From contig CM055877.1 of the NCBI GenBank assembly GCA_029582165.1, positions 27,505,355 to 27,569,354 of the forward strand: a stretch of DNA of 64,000 bases. Reading direction: 5' to 3'. The DNA comes from Portulaca oleracea (Eukaryota; Streptophyta; Magnoliopsida; Caryophyllales; Portulacaceae). This document shows, piece by piece, positions 32,519-45,174 of this stretch (its first letter is position 1; each line of letters starts with the position of its first letter). The translations under genes were made by a program, and so were the position numbers. A model generated the notes under the pieces. It ran no database searches. It was not told the origin of the DNA and worked only from the letters and a program-made list of their open reading frames with translations.

Positions 32519-33290
32519 CTCGCATAAATAATTAACATGAGTATTGATATTTTAAATATTATAATTTTAAAATTTTATTAACATAAAGGTATATAATACA
32601 TGTTCGTCCTGAGCAGAGAGTATACTTCGATCTATCAATAAAATTAAGTGGTAAAATCCCAAAAAGTCTCATCTTCTCTTTTTCTCTCTAGAAAACCATA
32701 GCCTCCTCTTCTTTCAAGGGGGCTGCCATCAATTCTTTTGTCAATGGTAAGCCCCAATTTGATTGATTTCTACTTCAATTGTTAGTTTGATTTTACGTTT
32801 TCGTAAAGAAAGTTAGTCTCTTCTTTTGTAAGAGTTTTTTTGTACCCTTATTCAGGATTTTAGTCTCTTTCTAGAGTTTTTATTGTACCCTTATTTAGGG
32901 TTTTTAGTCTCTTTCTAGAGTTTTTGTTCAGTTGGTGTAGTCTAATACGTTGGATGAAGATATACTTTTAAATCGCTATAGCACGGGTTGTGAGGTTCTC
33001 CGTTAATGGTAAAAATGCAGAGTCATCGAGGAAAGATGCAGAGTTATCGAAGAAATCGGAACTGAATGTCAATAAGATTAGTATTAGTTATTTGGAAGTT
33101 GAATTTCATATCTATATTTTAGATCTACAATTGTTCAATCATGATTTTCATTGTAAGTGTCGTATGACTCTCTATTAATGAATTCGTTATTTTTTATCTC
33201 AAAAAAAAAATAAAGTTAAGGGGTGGGTAGTAGTAGAAAGCTTACTCATTTTGCTTTCAGCCCATCATCGCCTGATTCAACAATTGTAAA
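32519..33290. other. No gene recognised; includes a 43-bp tandem repeat
   Basis: Tandem units run through 32831-32930 (AGAGTTTTT, TTGTACCCTTATT(C/T)AGG, TTTTAGTCTCTTTCT), about two full units plus a part. A plus-strand frame at 32990-33178 has no recognisable domain. The block from about 32650 resembles a transcribed leader (pyrimidine-rich, then ATG at 32743), but no open frame supports a gene. Confidence 0.4.
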
Positions 33291-33759
33291 TAGGCCCGTC
33301 AATCTTTGACCCGACCTGAATTGCTCGGAAATTCTAGGTTTTGAACACAATTTTCTCAACCCAAACTGGAAATAAACCAAACCCAAAAAACTGTAAATCA
33401 GCAAATCAAACCCGACCTATTCGTTTGACCCCAAAACTTTAATTTTTAAGTTCAAATCTATCAGAATTTGTGACTTTTCGTTGGAATTCATGACTATTAA
33501 ACTATAACCGCAACTCATTCATCTGTCATTTCTCTAATTTAAGTTGAAAGATTTACAAGAATCTATTATTATTAGAAGATAATCGTATTTTATTTTGTAT
33601 ATTGTTCCAAACATAGTACTTAGAAACAATTTTTTTTGAAGAAAAAGCAAAAGAAGGTCGCAGTCGTAACCCGTTGGTTTGAACCAAAATCGAAATACAC
33701 TACCCGTATTTACCCCCAATATACAACTGACCCATAATCCGCCCGAATTGACAAGTCTA
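33291..33759. mobile_element. hAT-type MITE, diverged, 8-bp duplication
   Basis: The left end TAGGCCCGTCAAT (33291-33303) and the right end ATTGACAAGTCTA (33747-33759) are inverted repeats with three mismatches. The flanks ATTGTAAA (33283-33290) and ATTGCAAG (33760-33767) match at 6 of 8 bases. The interior has GACCCGACC words near the ends, like the elements at 7576 and 15994. It is older than the copy at 15994-16510, by its greater divergence. Confidence 0.65.
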
Positions 33760-33966
33760 ATTGCAAGAGAGGTTGGATGGGGGACGGGATATGATACTTG
33801 CTTCCTCTTCTTCTCAGACTCTCAGTATTGACCCGTACGTATAATATTGATGGTATTGAAATTGTTATGGAGGTCTGGAGTAGAATAGTGATGAGTCTGT
33901 TTCTTGAGCTTGCTGAGAGCATGTTGTTGTGCCTAGGTTACCAACTATTACTCCATTATTCGATTT

Positions 33967-34159
33967 AACTCTATTCTTTGGATTGGATAAAATGAGGTTT
34001 GGATGAATTGGATTGGATAAAATGAGGTTTGGATGAATTGAATAAGTTATGATGTTTTTTGGGAGAATTGTGTTTTTAGAGAGGATTTTTTTGGGGGGAA
34101 TTGTGTAAAGTTTGGATTGGATTGGATTGGAAAGAGTTACCAATTCAAAGAACAGAGCT
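33967..34159. mobile_element. Short MITE-like element with a duplicated 30-bp unit
   Basis: The left end ACTCTATTCTTTGGATTGG (33968-33986) and the right end (reverse GCTCTGTTCTTTGAATTGG, 34140-34158) are inverted repeats. Inside, GATTGGATAAAATGAGGTTTGGATGAATT-type units occur twice (33981-34037). A related interior (TTTTTTGAGGAATTGTGTTTTTAG) occurs at 22170-22195. The target duplication was not determined. Confidence 0.5.
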
Positions 34160-34259
34160 ACAAGTTCAATAGTTTTACGTCGTATTTGTTTAAATACATG
34201 CTCTATATGATCTTCCCTAGTCTGTATAATCTGTGGATACTTTCTAGTGAAATAAGTGA

Positions 34260-34545
34260 ATTCAGTGGATCTCTCCTTGGAGAGGCTGGATGAGGAGGCT
34301 CGTAGAGCAGTAAAGCTTGTGTGTCGGTGAAAGTTGTCTCGTGATGATCAGGAGACTGTGACTAAAGCCTTCAGAGATGATTTGCTGGAAAAAAAAATAA
34401 TCTTTTATTAAATAACTATTTTTCTTTTGTTTTGTTGTAGTCCTTTGTTGCAGTTTTTTGTTGTTCTTTGGTTGCTGGATTCTAAGTGTTCTGCTGTTTT
34501 TGCGGCCTTATAGCCTTTTGGCTAGCTAATTATCGGAAAAAAAAA
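34260..34545 (+). mobile_element. LINE-like 3' tail
   Basis: A T/G-rich stretch (TTTGTTGTAGTCCTTTGTTG, then GGTTGCTGGATTCTAAG) ends in GCTAGCTAATTATCGG plus nine A (34537-34545). It resembles the ends at 15.7-15.9 kb and, on the minus strand, at 13.2 and 41.3 kb. The upstream boundary is uncertain and no coding part is clear. Confidence 0.5.
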
Positions 34546-34886
34546 GGTATTATGAAGGTGACTGCACGAGTGCATGGAATGTTGGAATGGAGTGCAGTAG
34601 CTCATGTTTCACTGTTTTGGACTATGGAAATTTGTAACACACAATTAGCACTTTACCGTTAATCAAATCAAAAGAGGAATACTTGCAGATTTGCACGACT
34701 TGGCCATTTCCTGGCAGAGTTCCATGATATTAAGGTGACAGACAGTGGGGTTACATTTGACTTGACAATCCAAACACATTATAAAACAATTAACCAAAAT
34801 TCTGTACACAAAGATCCTAACTCCTCGCTGCTGTAGAGTCAGAAACACACCCTCCCATACTAATAATCATTTATAATCATCATAAT

Positions 34887-34922
<36 letters not shown>
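34887..34922 (+). repeat. (ATA)n microsatellite
   Basis: About twelve ATA units in the region downstream of the DUF630/DUF632 gene. A second kind of low-complexity sequence follows: CCCTAAACCCTAAC (35024-35037) and related CTACCC words, which resemble plant telomere units but span only two. Confidence 0.9.
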
Positions 34923-34923
<1 letters not shown>

Positions 34924-35105
34924 TCACCCCACGATTCTACCACTTCTCATATTCCCTATCCATACCCAGTTCCAGTTGTTTCACCTCAAGATACATGATA
35001 TCTTCACTCTAATCCTACCCTCAACCCTAAACCCTAACGGCACCTCAAACCCTACCCTGCTCCTACCCCTAAACCCTGACCTAAACAAACAATATGTTAG
35101 TTATA

Positions 35106-38100
35106 TCATGAGTAGTCACTGTCATGTTCTAACCTGACTTCATCAAAGGCCTTAGAAGCTTCTGAAGTGAAGCTTTCTAATGCCTCGAATATTGGAACTA
35201 GACCAGCTTGAATACTACGCGAAACTGCATCATGGACTAGCTTTATGGCTTCTTTATGCCCGGCTCTCTCTTGCTTCACCCTTCGTTTTATCGAGTCCAA
35301 ATCCACTCTTAGATCATCGAGCGCTGAGATCCCACTTTCAGAAGCAACCATGGACATGCTATTCTTGTCTGACAATGTTGCTTCATTATGCTCGTGCTCA
35401 TGCTCGTGCCCCCTCCCTTGCCTCTCCATTTTCAGGGCCCGGATTTGTTTTTCAAAGTCCTTGTATGTTTTCTCAGCCGCCAATTTTTGTCGTTGCTCTT
35501 CATCTTGTCTCTCCCACAGTTGGTGCAGACAGGTAGCAAAGTCATTCATAGCAGTCCGCACTGCTGACTCGGATACACTTTCCATAGCCTGTTTCCAATC
35601 ATGGCATGTTACAAACACCAATGGGGCGCCAATCCTACCCGGGGAGTAGGGCACTTCACCATCTGGGGTGATTTCTGGTTCGTAGTGAAGACACTTTTCG
35701 AGCCAGTCATTCAACGTCTCTGCATACGACCTTTGCATCTCAATCCAATGGCGAAAACGGTGGCACCATTTCAGTAGCTCTGCCTCGAGTTGAATAGTAG
35801 CTCTCACGCTTGAATCTCTTCTCAACCCAGTGTTTGCTTTCAGAGCACGAGTTTTACTTTCTAGAATGGCTTGGAATTGCTTTTGGTGGCATTTTAGCAA
35901 TAGCTTCCACATTCTTCTCAACCTGCAGGAACAGTGTTTCATCAATATAATGAGAGGAAATTCAATCATGGAAGCACAAGCCAGCATTGGAATATTAACC
36001 AAATAAACTGAGAAGATGAAGATAGGATTTTTTTTTTTTTTTTTGTGGGGTGGGGAATGATATCTCCAAAAAAAAAAAAAAAAAAGAAGAAGAAGAAGAA
36101 GAAACTCAAGGAAAAGGAAACCCAGCAAGTGAGTTGGATAACATAGATTAGACTTTCATCAAACCAATTAAGGGCAGACTTAGCTTTAAATACAGATAGC
36201 ATAGCACTTAGCTCGACAAATGTGATTAGCTATTTTAATTAAGCTATAACAAGAAACTCAGGTATGAGGTACCGTAATGGGCTCTCCATAGGGTGTTTAA
36301 CTCTAAGACACAACCAATGAAAGTACAAATTTAGAAGTTCCATGAATTCTTTCAATAAGGAGAAGGCAATTGAACCAGATACATTACAGAAATTCAGAAT
36401 AATGAAGTCAAGATCAGTCTCATATGGCGTTTGACTCAATAGTAAGATGATACCAAAGTCAAATATCTAACAAAAGAAACCGCCATCTATGGCTTTAACA
36501 ACTTAGTCATCAGAGATTCCCTGAAGACTAGGCATCCATTGCTACGTTATTATACCTTGTATGTACTAAGAGATACACAAGGAACAGAGGTCATTCAAAA
36601 CTAGTAATCCAATTATAGTTTCTTTATCATTTGCAATGGAAAGGGGAGGAAGGAAAGTGGTTTCAAGACCCAACCCATTCATGATGTTCATGAATAAATT
36701 CCAGAGTTCAGACCTTCGCGGTCATGATGTTCATGAAACGACAAAGGCCAAGGTCATCGAAAATTCAAAATATTTAACATCCCAGTCTCTCACTACACTA
36801 ATGTACAGGTACATACCAAGCATTTCTCAAAACCCATGGATTAGGCAAAATTTATCAGTACAGAATGAGTGACAGGAAATATAGCAAAGGAACTGATTTC
36901 ATACCCGTAAATCAACTCCTTAAGTTGAGGCTGCAATTCCTCATCCCGCAATCTGTGTATCCTGCTTGATATGGTATCTATTGCTCGGACACTGACATTA
37001 ATCTTGGTCAGCAACTTTCTTATTGTTGCCTGAGTAGCTTCAATCTTACTAACCTCAGCTCCCCGCTCATCCAGATCTTTCAGCCTCTCGCACTGCTTCA
37101 CATACATTACCCTAAGCTTCTCTTCATCCTGAATTCAGCACAATGCCCAAACAGATTGAGCAAGAATGCAATAAAAGTGCACTAAAATTCCTAATCATAA
37201 AGTGCAGAAAGATTCATCGATGTTTGAAATTTGGCAAGGTTCTGACAAGAGCAAATTATGTTGTAAAATTCATCCAGTACAAACAGAGAGTTAAGACTCT
37301 ACAGACATGATAAACGGGCATCAGCAGATCCGCACAGCTTTTTCCAAGGTGACAACTAGGAAATTCATCAAAATTCTGTAGGTACGTTTTCCAATTATTT
37401 CTGGAGTGGAAAATACAACGTAGGATAAAACCAATCCGTCAACTTGCCCTACGAAGACAAAGCCAGCCCCACCCACACAACAACGGCAAACAAGTCCCAC
37501 AGAAGCCCCTTAGCAACAGAGCCGCTTCTAACACTCTTGAGTAGTCCCAGCTAATAAAATATCATGAAGCAGGCTCAAAACTGCTTTTGTCCACCTATAT
37601 AAGATTTACATCTTCGTGTTTTATACTTCAACCACCAAGTTCAGAATTTCAATTGATAACATACAAGTATGAAGTAGCAGAGATAGAAGAGAAATACTTG
37701 GGCAAGAAAAACACATTTTAACTCCCAATATTACCCAAACAGAAAGTCTAGTAGTGAGTATACCTTGACTTCCTTGTATAATTTCTTCTCCCATGCATAT
37801 AGCTTCTCAAGAGTGGATGCAAGACTGTGAGAGTCCAAATCATTATCAGCAGCCCCAGGATAGCCTTCAGGCAAGCCAGCTGGGGAATGGTATGATGACA
37901 GTGATGTAGAGCAGATTCGTGCCAGCATAACTACATCAAAGTAAAAAAGATAAACTAATGAGAATTCTTTATGCAGTCAGCATGGAGATCATGTTAACCC
38001 AAACACAATGTTAAGAGATACAAGACAGTTGAAGAATTGTATGGTGGATTGTAAACATAGTGTTGTCTTAGTTACCATGGTAACCATCTTGACCCGAAAT

Positions 38101-40378
38101 AAGCTCAATGTCCAGATAAAACCACATCAAAGAATGCTCAAGGAGAACTGCTAAAAGTTACAGCGGTAACAACACCACTCCCAGTGTGGGTCCCGCTTGC
38201 TCGAGGTCGAGATCTAGGCAGCCTTACCTCAAATATCTAACTCAGAGGCTAAGGAGAGAAGGACTAAAGATTGATAACAACACTCTGAACTCTAGATATG
38301 CAATGTAAGATAATGAACTGTTGAGCATGGACCATGGTGTGTTGTTGAAGGTCAAACAAAGAAATCCTCTTTTGACACTGGGGTCACATTAAAAGAGTGC
38401 TTTTAACTTTAAACATGTCATTGAGCCACCAAGACTAAATCATCAATCACTTTCTTCACAAATGGCCCCACTAATCACATCAAAGTCTCCCGCCGGTTTC
38501 ATCCTAATCTGCTGCTTCTGGTGCAGGACACTCCACCTTCAAAACATATGCTAGCAAGAAAATATTGGCAAAAAGACATACCATACAGTAATGTTTGGAA
38601 TAAATCATACCTTTGAAGAAGGTGGTCCGGGACTTGTATTGCTCTTTATTAACTTCAAGCAACACAGACACCTCCTTCCCATAATCAGTAGCTGCTTCAA
38701 ATTCATCCTTGATTTCCCTAACAACTTCTCTGAGATCACGGGTGCCATTAGCTGACAAAGTTGTCAAGCTACTTAGTTTAGAAGATTCAATATCAAGATG
38801 GGAAGTTGCACTTCCACCCATATCAAAGCTCACCCCCTTCTTCTTCACAGGAACTTCCTCCACAATTGTGGAAATGCTGGTAATACTTTCAGGGCTACTG
38901 CTCTTCACCTCAACCGGCTCCGTTTCCGGTGCTTGGAACTGCACCGGCTCCGGCTCAAGCTCCTCCTTTGGGTGATGATTATGCATTGGCACACCCTTTG
39001 AAGTCCCCTCACCAAAACCACCATCACTCTTTTTATTCTTCTTCTTCTTCTTCTTCTTACCATGATTCTCAAAACTACTCCCCTGAACATCCTCAAAGTG
39101 GACAGTCTTATTCTTACTCTTTGGATGACTGAATTCCTCCTGTAGTTTCCTCTTGTCAATGTAGGACTCCTTGGTGACCTCACTCTCAGTTTCCTCCTCC
39201 AAATCTGGTATACCTTCCCTCTCTCTCACCTCTCTGGAATCAGGACTACTTGAACTAGATTCATCATGAACATATCCAGCCTGATAATCCGGGAAGGGCC
39301 CACCATCGAAGGTCTCAAACGGGTTGAAGTAGTCCCACGCCGATACCTTAGGTGACGGTGGCTTAGGCGGCAGCGGAGCCTGTTGCTGCTGCTGCTGATT
39401 CTGTTGTCTATTACTAACACTCCCTTCTTGGTTCATCATATTCATATACCCAAAATACCCAGGAGGACCCACATTGGGTGGGTAATCTGGGTAATCCCCA
39501 CTGGGAGGGTACTCTGAGTAAGAATATATGGGATTCTGTTTGGGTTCCTGGTATATCATAGATGGTATTCGGGTTGACGACTTTTTCATATAATAAGCTG
39601 TGTAAGATGTGCTTGAACCATAAGAATTGTCATAATTTTGAGGTGGGTAATAATCAGAGGAAGAATAATAAGGGGGAGGAGGATACATGGGAGGAGCAGG
39701 AGTATAATAGGGATTTCCATAAAAGTTATTACTACTACTGGTATCATCAGAAGTAGGAGGATAAGTAGAAGGATAGTAGGGGTAAGAATAAAAATTATCA
39801 GTTGGAGGAATATAAGAAATCCCAGGTTGTGTATACGATGGAACTTGCTTCACCTGTTCTCTATGCTCTTGTTCGTTCGCTTCTTCATCGTTGTCTTCAT
39901 CAATCTCAAGATGTCCAGATTCATGTTCATGTTCATGGTGGTGGTGGTCATGATGATGATGATGATGGTGAATCGAGGAGCCCCCATCAGAAGAAGAGAA
40001 GGAGGACAAGTTCAAATGCGAACTGTTCCCTTTCTCCTGCTCGGACGAGGAAGCAATCTTGGCACCGCCATTGTTGTCGTTGTTCTTCTTCTTCTTGCCC
40101 TTGTTGTGGGATCCTCCTTTGCCTTCATCAGAGGGGAGAGTAAGAACAGGGGAAGAGAGAGAAGAAGGGGAAGAAGGAGTAGATGCAGCAGACAAAATCA
40201 ACTCCTCCTCGACGAATCTACAGAGGGAGTCACCGACATGACGGAGCTCACTGAAGTAAGCAATGTGTGCAGCAGCGAGAGCGAAGCGGTGGTCAGCGGC
40301 GGACTTAATCAACTGCTTTCTCTCTCTACAGAACGTCACAAGCGGCAGATCCTCCCCTTTGGACGGCGCACACCCCAT
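35106..40378 (-). CDS. DUF630/DUF632 protein (NRG2/APSR1-like family), 4 exons
   Basis: Family members act in nitrate or phosphate responses and leaf form in model plants (for example NRG2, APSR1). The molecular role is not settled. Exons: 38611-40378, 37764-37930, 36905-37128, 35106-35922. Borders are GT-AG and phases fit, giving 2976 nt and 991 aa, longer than the roughly 650-950 aa common in the family. DUF630 is residues 1-60, starting MGCAPSK, a likely N-myristoylation (Gly2) and palmitoylation (Cys3) signal for membrane attachment. The middle has a His-rich tract (137-156), a Tyr/Pro-rich tract (about 185-305), a Gln run (about 326-333), the conserved AWDYFNPF (347-354) and a Lys run (441-450). 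DUF632 starts near 548 (DLREVVREIKDEF), is largely helical with predicted coiled coils, and ends in a charged tail. I chose the ATG at 40378 because MGC is conserved; an upstream in-frame Met exists at 40420. Confidence 0.93.
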
Positions 40379-40672
40379 CAAACCCTCCTCCGCCGTCCGT
40401 ACAGTCCCACTGCACAGCAACGTTGTTCATCATCCGCCGAGCATCTCTGCTGGGATAAATCAGCCAAGATTATTTCTTCTTTTTTTTTTAACTGTATGAA
40501 ATAGAGGGGGATTTGGGATGAAATTGAAGTGGGTTGTTAATGGAGTAGCAGCAGGAGGTTGAAATCAATGAAGATTTCGGAGTAATGAATGAGGAGAGAG
40601 AAACAGAGAAAGTGTGGGAACAGTGAAGTAACAAAGAGGAGGGGGGACTCGTTGCCATCCATGGCGGAGAGA

Positions 40673-40678
40673 TATATA
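40673..40678 (-). promoter_or_regulatory. Candidate TATA box of the DUF630/DUF632 gene
   Basis: TATATA (within ATTATATATC on the minus strand) lies 295 bp upstream of the ATG. This would give a 5' untranslated region of about 260 nt, which is GA/CT-rich. Other TATA-like words are not nearer. Confidence 0.4.
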
Positions 40679-40680
40679 AT

Positions 40681-41300
40681 TTATTAAGGGGGGAAGATCA
40701 CAGAGATCAACAATATGGAAATTAAATAAAAAAAAAGGAAAAGTAATTAAGAGTGATAATAGTAATTAATTAGAGATAAACTGGGTAGAGTGGCAGCTTG
40801 CTATGCTATGCTATGCTAGGGATCTCTGCATTTAATTGAATTTCTTTTAATTTTGAAGGGGGTAAAAAAAGAAAAGAATGAATGAATGAAGAACAAGACG
40901 ACGGGGAATCCGCCATTAAAAGGGACGAATGTAATAATTACCCCACTCTGTTTGTTTCTATCTAATTTCAATGTAATTAGGATGCCACGTCGAGGTGGGT
41001 AAAAGGACGAAAAAGTCCATGTAGTATGTACTAATTTACAGAGAGGAGCGTGGACATGAGGTGACATTAGATGTGCAGGAAGGACTGATGTCTGATGAGT
41101 TCAGTCAGTCACATTCAAAGGTGATGCCTCTTTTGTGGGCTCTGCTTCAGGTTAGGGTATTTTTGTCCAGATATATCACGGTTAATCCCTTCATACCAAA
41201 AAAAAAAAAAAAAATCACGGTTAAAAGTTAAAATGTATGTCTGGTTATCCATTTTTCATCACGGTTAAAAATTTGTTAGTGAAATTACTGAAATACATTT
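40681..41300. other. Upstream intergenic region; no gene recognised
   Basis: Low-complexity words occur (GCTATGCTATGCTATGCTA at 40799-40817 and an A-run at 41198-41213). The minus-strand frame at 40816-41067 has no recognisable domain. Confidence 0.4.
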
Positions 41301-41311
41301 TCCTTTTTTAA

Positions 41312-41805
41312 CTTTTTTTCGATTGTTAAAAGTCAAAAGGCTTAAGAGTTTTACAAAACACAACAAACCGCAAGATAAAACATCAACCAACCAGTTCAAA
41401 AGAAAAAAGGTTACAACCAGATACTGCTAAACAAAAATAACCCAGCCAGGACAATCGCACCCACGGTTGCCAAAAAACCATCACAACTCAATCACTCTGC
41501 CAGAAGATCAAAACTTTAGTTTGGTGGATCATCGGGAAATCGCACGTCAATATCTTTGCCAATAGTCCCAGTCATACGATCTATCTTAGCATCAATATCA
41601 TCGAGACTATCAGCTTCCGCACGACTGGCCATCCTAACCTTCTGACCATCTTTTTGGCCACGAACAACTCTAAAAGTTGCTTCTCTGACACGCTGCCACT
41701 TGATTTTCATAAGCATGTTCTGTTTTCTCTTATCCCTAGTTTTACCATTCGAAGCCTCAAGGATGGAATCCTCAAGATCAGCAAGTAAATCACGTTCGTC
41801 CACAT
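41312..41805 (-). mobile_element. LINE-like 3' fragment with a charged reading frame
   Basis: On the minus strand a 95-codon frame (41803 to 41516) encodes EDSILEAS, KIKWQRVREATFRVVRGQKD and a DDIDAKIDRM stretch. A T/G-rich 3' region follows (GTTTAGCAGTATCTGGTTG), then CTTTTAACAATCG plus seven A (41313-41319). The peptide resembles the C-terminal frame at 15307-15723 in motif order, so both may be 3' ends of one retroposon family. I do not know this domain. Confidence 0.5.
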
Positions 41806-42267
41806 TATCAAGGTTTTCCTTTTTAACTTATGTTACGGTTGGTAAACTTTTTAAGAAAATAGATTAATTTGAAAGTCATCATGCTTTAGTGGACTACGAT
41901 GAGGATCGTTAATTGTTGTTGATTCGATTGGAAAGTTGATCGAATTTTTTAAATTAAAGCTCTCTAATTTTCTACGATGCGGTGCGGCATCACAACTAAT
42001 TATATCTTCAATATTTTTTCGGACTTTACCACAGTATACCACATCTTAGGATAATTATTATCAATATATTACCTTACTTTTCTCTCTTCTCATTTTTCTC
42101 TTCTACTTTTCACATTTTCTCTCCTCTCCTACCATGTTAATCACATTTTTAACAAAAATTTATCATATCATTTCACATCTTACCGTACTTTCCACAATTT
42201 TACCACATCACACCACATCATTTTTCGCATCTTACCAACGACACAAAAGAATAAGGCCTTAATTATG

Positions 42268-42776
42268 GGGGTGTTACCCGTGTTTGGCTACCCAACTTTT
42301 TGGGTAACTTTTAACTTTTTGATCAAAGTGAAAAACTACTTGAGGTGTTTGGTAAGTAACTTTTTATATTAGCTTTTTGGAACCAGTAAGTTAGTTTTCA
42401 AAAAGCCAGTTGATGGAACTTTGTGATGTAAGTAGGGGTGTGCATTATTCGGTTCGGTTTTCGGTTTGAACTTTAGGCCTTATTCGGTTCCGGTGAAAAC
42501 CATAAAAAGTGTGCATTATTCGGTTCAACCCCGAATAAACCGAACCAGTTTTATTCGGTTCGGTTTTCGGTTAGGACTTTAGACCTTATTCGGTTCGGCC
42601 CGGTTTGGTTCGGTTTTAAATCGATGAACAGCCCTAGATATAACTTTTCACAAAAAAATATTTTACCAAACATTTTTCCTACATTCAGCTAACCCAAACA
42701 GCTAAAGTTAAACAACTAATCCAAACAATTATCAGCTAACAACTACCAGCTATCAGTTGGTTGTCAAACATGGCCT
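42268..42776. mobile_element. hAT-like MITE (second copy) with a nested repeat
   Basis: The ends (GTTACCCGTGTTTGGCTACC left; TATCAGTTGGTTGTCAAACA right) match those of the repeat at 20264-20576 in inverse orientation. The middle is interrupted at 42434-42635 by another short element, listed separately. No flanking duplication was established. Confidence 0.5.
42434..42635. mobile_element. Short AGGGGTGTGCA-type repeat nested in the hAT-like MITE
   Basis: The left end AGGGGTGTGCA and the right end TGAACAGCCCT are imperfect inverted repeats. The interior is rich in TTCGGTTCGGTTTTCGGTT words. This is a widespread plant type with hAT-like ends. The surrounding element resumes on both sides. Confidence 0.55.
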
Positions 42777-43909
42777 ATGTTTAATGGATCAAAAAAATCT
42801 ATATAGAGCATTAGAGGTTGGGAAAATATTTTTCAAGAAACTTTTTTTTTTAGTGGATCGGAAGATTTCTCCCAAGAATTTTTGAAAACAGTTATGCTAA
42901 AGTGCAGCCTTCTTGTTTTGAAAATTCTATTTTTAAAAGATGAATATGCTTCAATTTAATTAAGGAAAGCTAAATGGAAAAATAAATTGAGTTAAGTTTA
43001 ACAAAAACTTTAAGATCCAACCAAAATAAATTTAAGTTAGATACAATGAATAATTTATGGTTTCACAACGTTGATGAATATGCTTCAATTAATTGTAGGT
43101 TTTTGGAAATTATTGAGTTAAACTTTGAAAATTTTGACTAAAAATTGATTTATTATATAAAATTGTTATCATTAGATTCACAACAAAATCGTAGTTGGTA
43201 AATTTATAAACCATTTTTACTAAAAGTGTTTTTTACAACATATAATCTTTACTTTTGGATAATCGGGTGAGAATGATTCAAACTTACTTTTGATGACAAT
43301 TAGCAGGGTAACGTTTTAACTTATTTTCTATCATTAAATTTGTTATCTATTTTAGGCAATAAATTTTGGATTAAGATTGTTAGAAATTGATAAAAAAGTT
43401 TAGTGACTGAAAATAATTAAAAAATTTGGAATCATAGATGGCCAAAAAGTAAGTTTGAATAAGAATTTAAGATAATAGGCTTTGTGTACATATTGTAAAT
43501 ATAATGTTATGGAAAACTTATTTTCATATATTAATATGGAATATCTTTAGAAAAGTAATTAAAATTTAGAGAAGTTAAGACAAATTAAAAAGAATAAATA
43601 TTTAGTAATGTATATTTAATAATCATAATTTAGCTAATATGTCATACAACAACTTCAGTCTTTTATAATATACATTGAGATAAATTTTGATATTTTGTAT
43701 TTACTCTCTTTGAATCCATATAACGTCTAAATAAATCATGTAATATCAACACAAAAGAAAAGGACCTTACTTGCTCAAAAAAAAAGGAACCGGGCCTTAT
43801 GAAAATATGAATAAATTTCATAAAACAAATTATGAAGAAAAAAATTCACTTATAAGTTATAATAGTATTACTATTGACATTCATTCATTCACATTCTAAT
43901 TAAATTCAC
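42777..43909. other. AT-rich intergenic DNA; nothing recognised
   Basis: No frame of note, no inverted ends and no tandem repeat were seen over about 1.1 kb. Confidence 0.4.
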
Positions 43910-43911
43910 TA

Positions 43912-44141
43912 CTCCCTCTGTTCCATATAAATTGTCGCTTTTGGCAATGATGTCATTAAACTTTAAAACTTTTGATCAAAAATTTCTGAATATATACAAT
44001 GAATGACTTGTTATATAAAATTACTACCATTAAATTCGTAACGAAAAATATTATCCTAAAAATATAATATTATATAAGAAATTATCGATTAAAGAGTCAT
44101 ATTCAACAATCAACTAAATAATTAATATGGAACATGAGAAG
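43912..44141. mobile_element. Stowaway-like MITE, TA duplication
   Basis: The left end CTCCCTCTGTTCCATATAAA and the right end (AATATGGAACATGAGAAG) are inverted repeats. TA lies on both sides (43910-43911 and 44142-44143). Length 230 bp. Confidence 0.7.
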
Positions 44142-44148
44142 TATATTA

Positions 44149-44416
44149 CTCTCTCCGTCTCATAATGAGTGTCAATTTTCTCAATTACCTTATCCATTTT
44201 TATTTGTCAATTTTCTATTTCCAATAATAAAATATCCATATTACCCTTAATTAATAAATCTGATTTTTATTTTATCTTTTAAAATTATCCTTTATTCTTC
44301 TCATTTCCTTAATGAGGGATATATTTGTATATACGTAACTTTTTTACTCTATTTCTAAGCTATATTGACTTTCACAAAATTAGTTTTTGTGACACTTAGA
44401 AAGAGATGAAGGGAGT
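44149..44416. mobile_element. Stowaway-like MITE, TA duplication, adjacent to the previous one
   Basis: The left end CTCTCTCCGTCTCATAATGA and the right end (AGAAAGAGATGAAGGGAG) are inverted repeats, with GTGTCAA / GTGACAC just inside. TA lies on both sides (44147-44148 and 44417-44418). Only seven bases separate it from the MITE at 43912-44141. Confidence 0.75.
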
Positions 44417-44818
44417 ATACCTGTAGATTAAACAGAAAAGTGACTTTTCATGATGGACCAAAAGATCTGGACCAAAGAAAATGTATGGCAAAAACTTGGG
44501 TGCACAATTTGTGACATAATTATAATCAGTAACATAATGAAAATGCTAAATTTCACAATTGATATACCCAATTTATACTCTGCATACAAAATTCAGTTCA
44601 GCTGAACAAAACAAAAGAAATTAAATAACGCTTGATTATTCCATGTAATTGTCATCTTCCCATTAAAGTATCTGAAAGGCTAAAACCCAAAAAGTTATGC
44701 ACAAAAAGTGTTTGGTATTTTGGTGAAAGTGACAATGAGTTCCAAGCCTAAGACCTTTCTCTACCCCTCCTCACTTTACGTACATCCAAACAAGCCCTGG
44801 CCCTTTGCTTGTTCCTCG

Positions 44819-44819
44819 T

Positions 44820-44851
<32 letters not shown>

Positions 44852-44852
44852 A
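44819..44852 (+). repeat. (AAAT)n microsatellite
   Basis: About eight TAAA units are followed by an A-run at 44878-44890. A shorter AAAT tract occurs at 29336-29357 in a PDI intron. Confidence 0.9.
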
Positions 44853-45174
44853 TTTGCAAATAAGAAACTAGCGAATAAAAAAAAAAAAACTTGTAAAAGT
44901 GAAGAAAAGGTCCATTCAGAAAGGGCAAAAGAAAACGAGGTGGGCCGATTCCGGCCACCCAACTATGGGCCCATAGGGACCACCAGGTATAATTGAACTT
45001 TAAATTAATGTGTAACATGTATTTGATAGGTATGTTTATTTTGTTATTTTAATGCATGTTACCTTAAAATTGGACATACTTTCTTGGTTTAGATATGGAC
45101 TTTGCTCATACCATTTTTGTACAATGTTAACATCACTCATCTCAGCTTCAATTCAAAATGGTTTGAAATGTGTA

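Noticed and set aside
35024..35037. Telomere-like CCCTAAACCCTAAC
   Set aside because: Only two units long and in a gene's downstream region. Too short to be an interstitial telomere tract.
35245..35649. 134-codon plus-strand frame opposite the last DUF632 exon
   Set aside because: It is a shadow of a strongly conserved exon on the other strand and has a composition unlike a plant protein.
39638..40504. 288-codon plus-strand frame opposite the DUF630/DUF632 first exon
   Set aside because: It is the antisense of the low-complexity exon (for example the His-rich and Gln tracts read backwards). It has no domain or splice pattern, while the minus strand has conserved DUFs.
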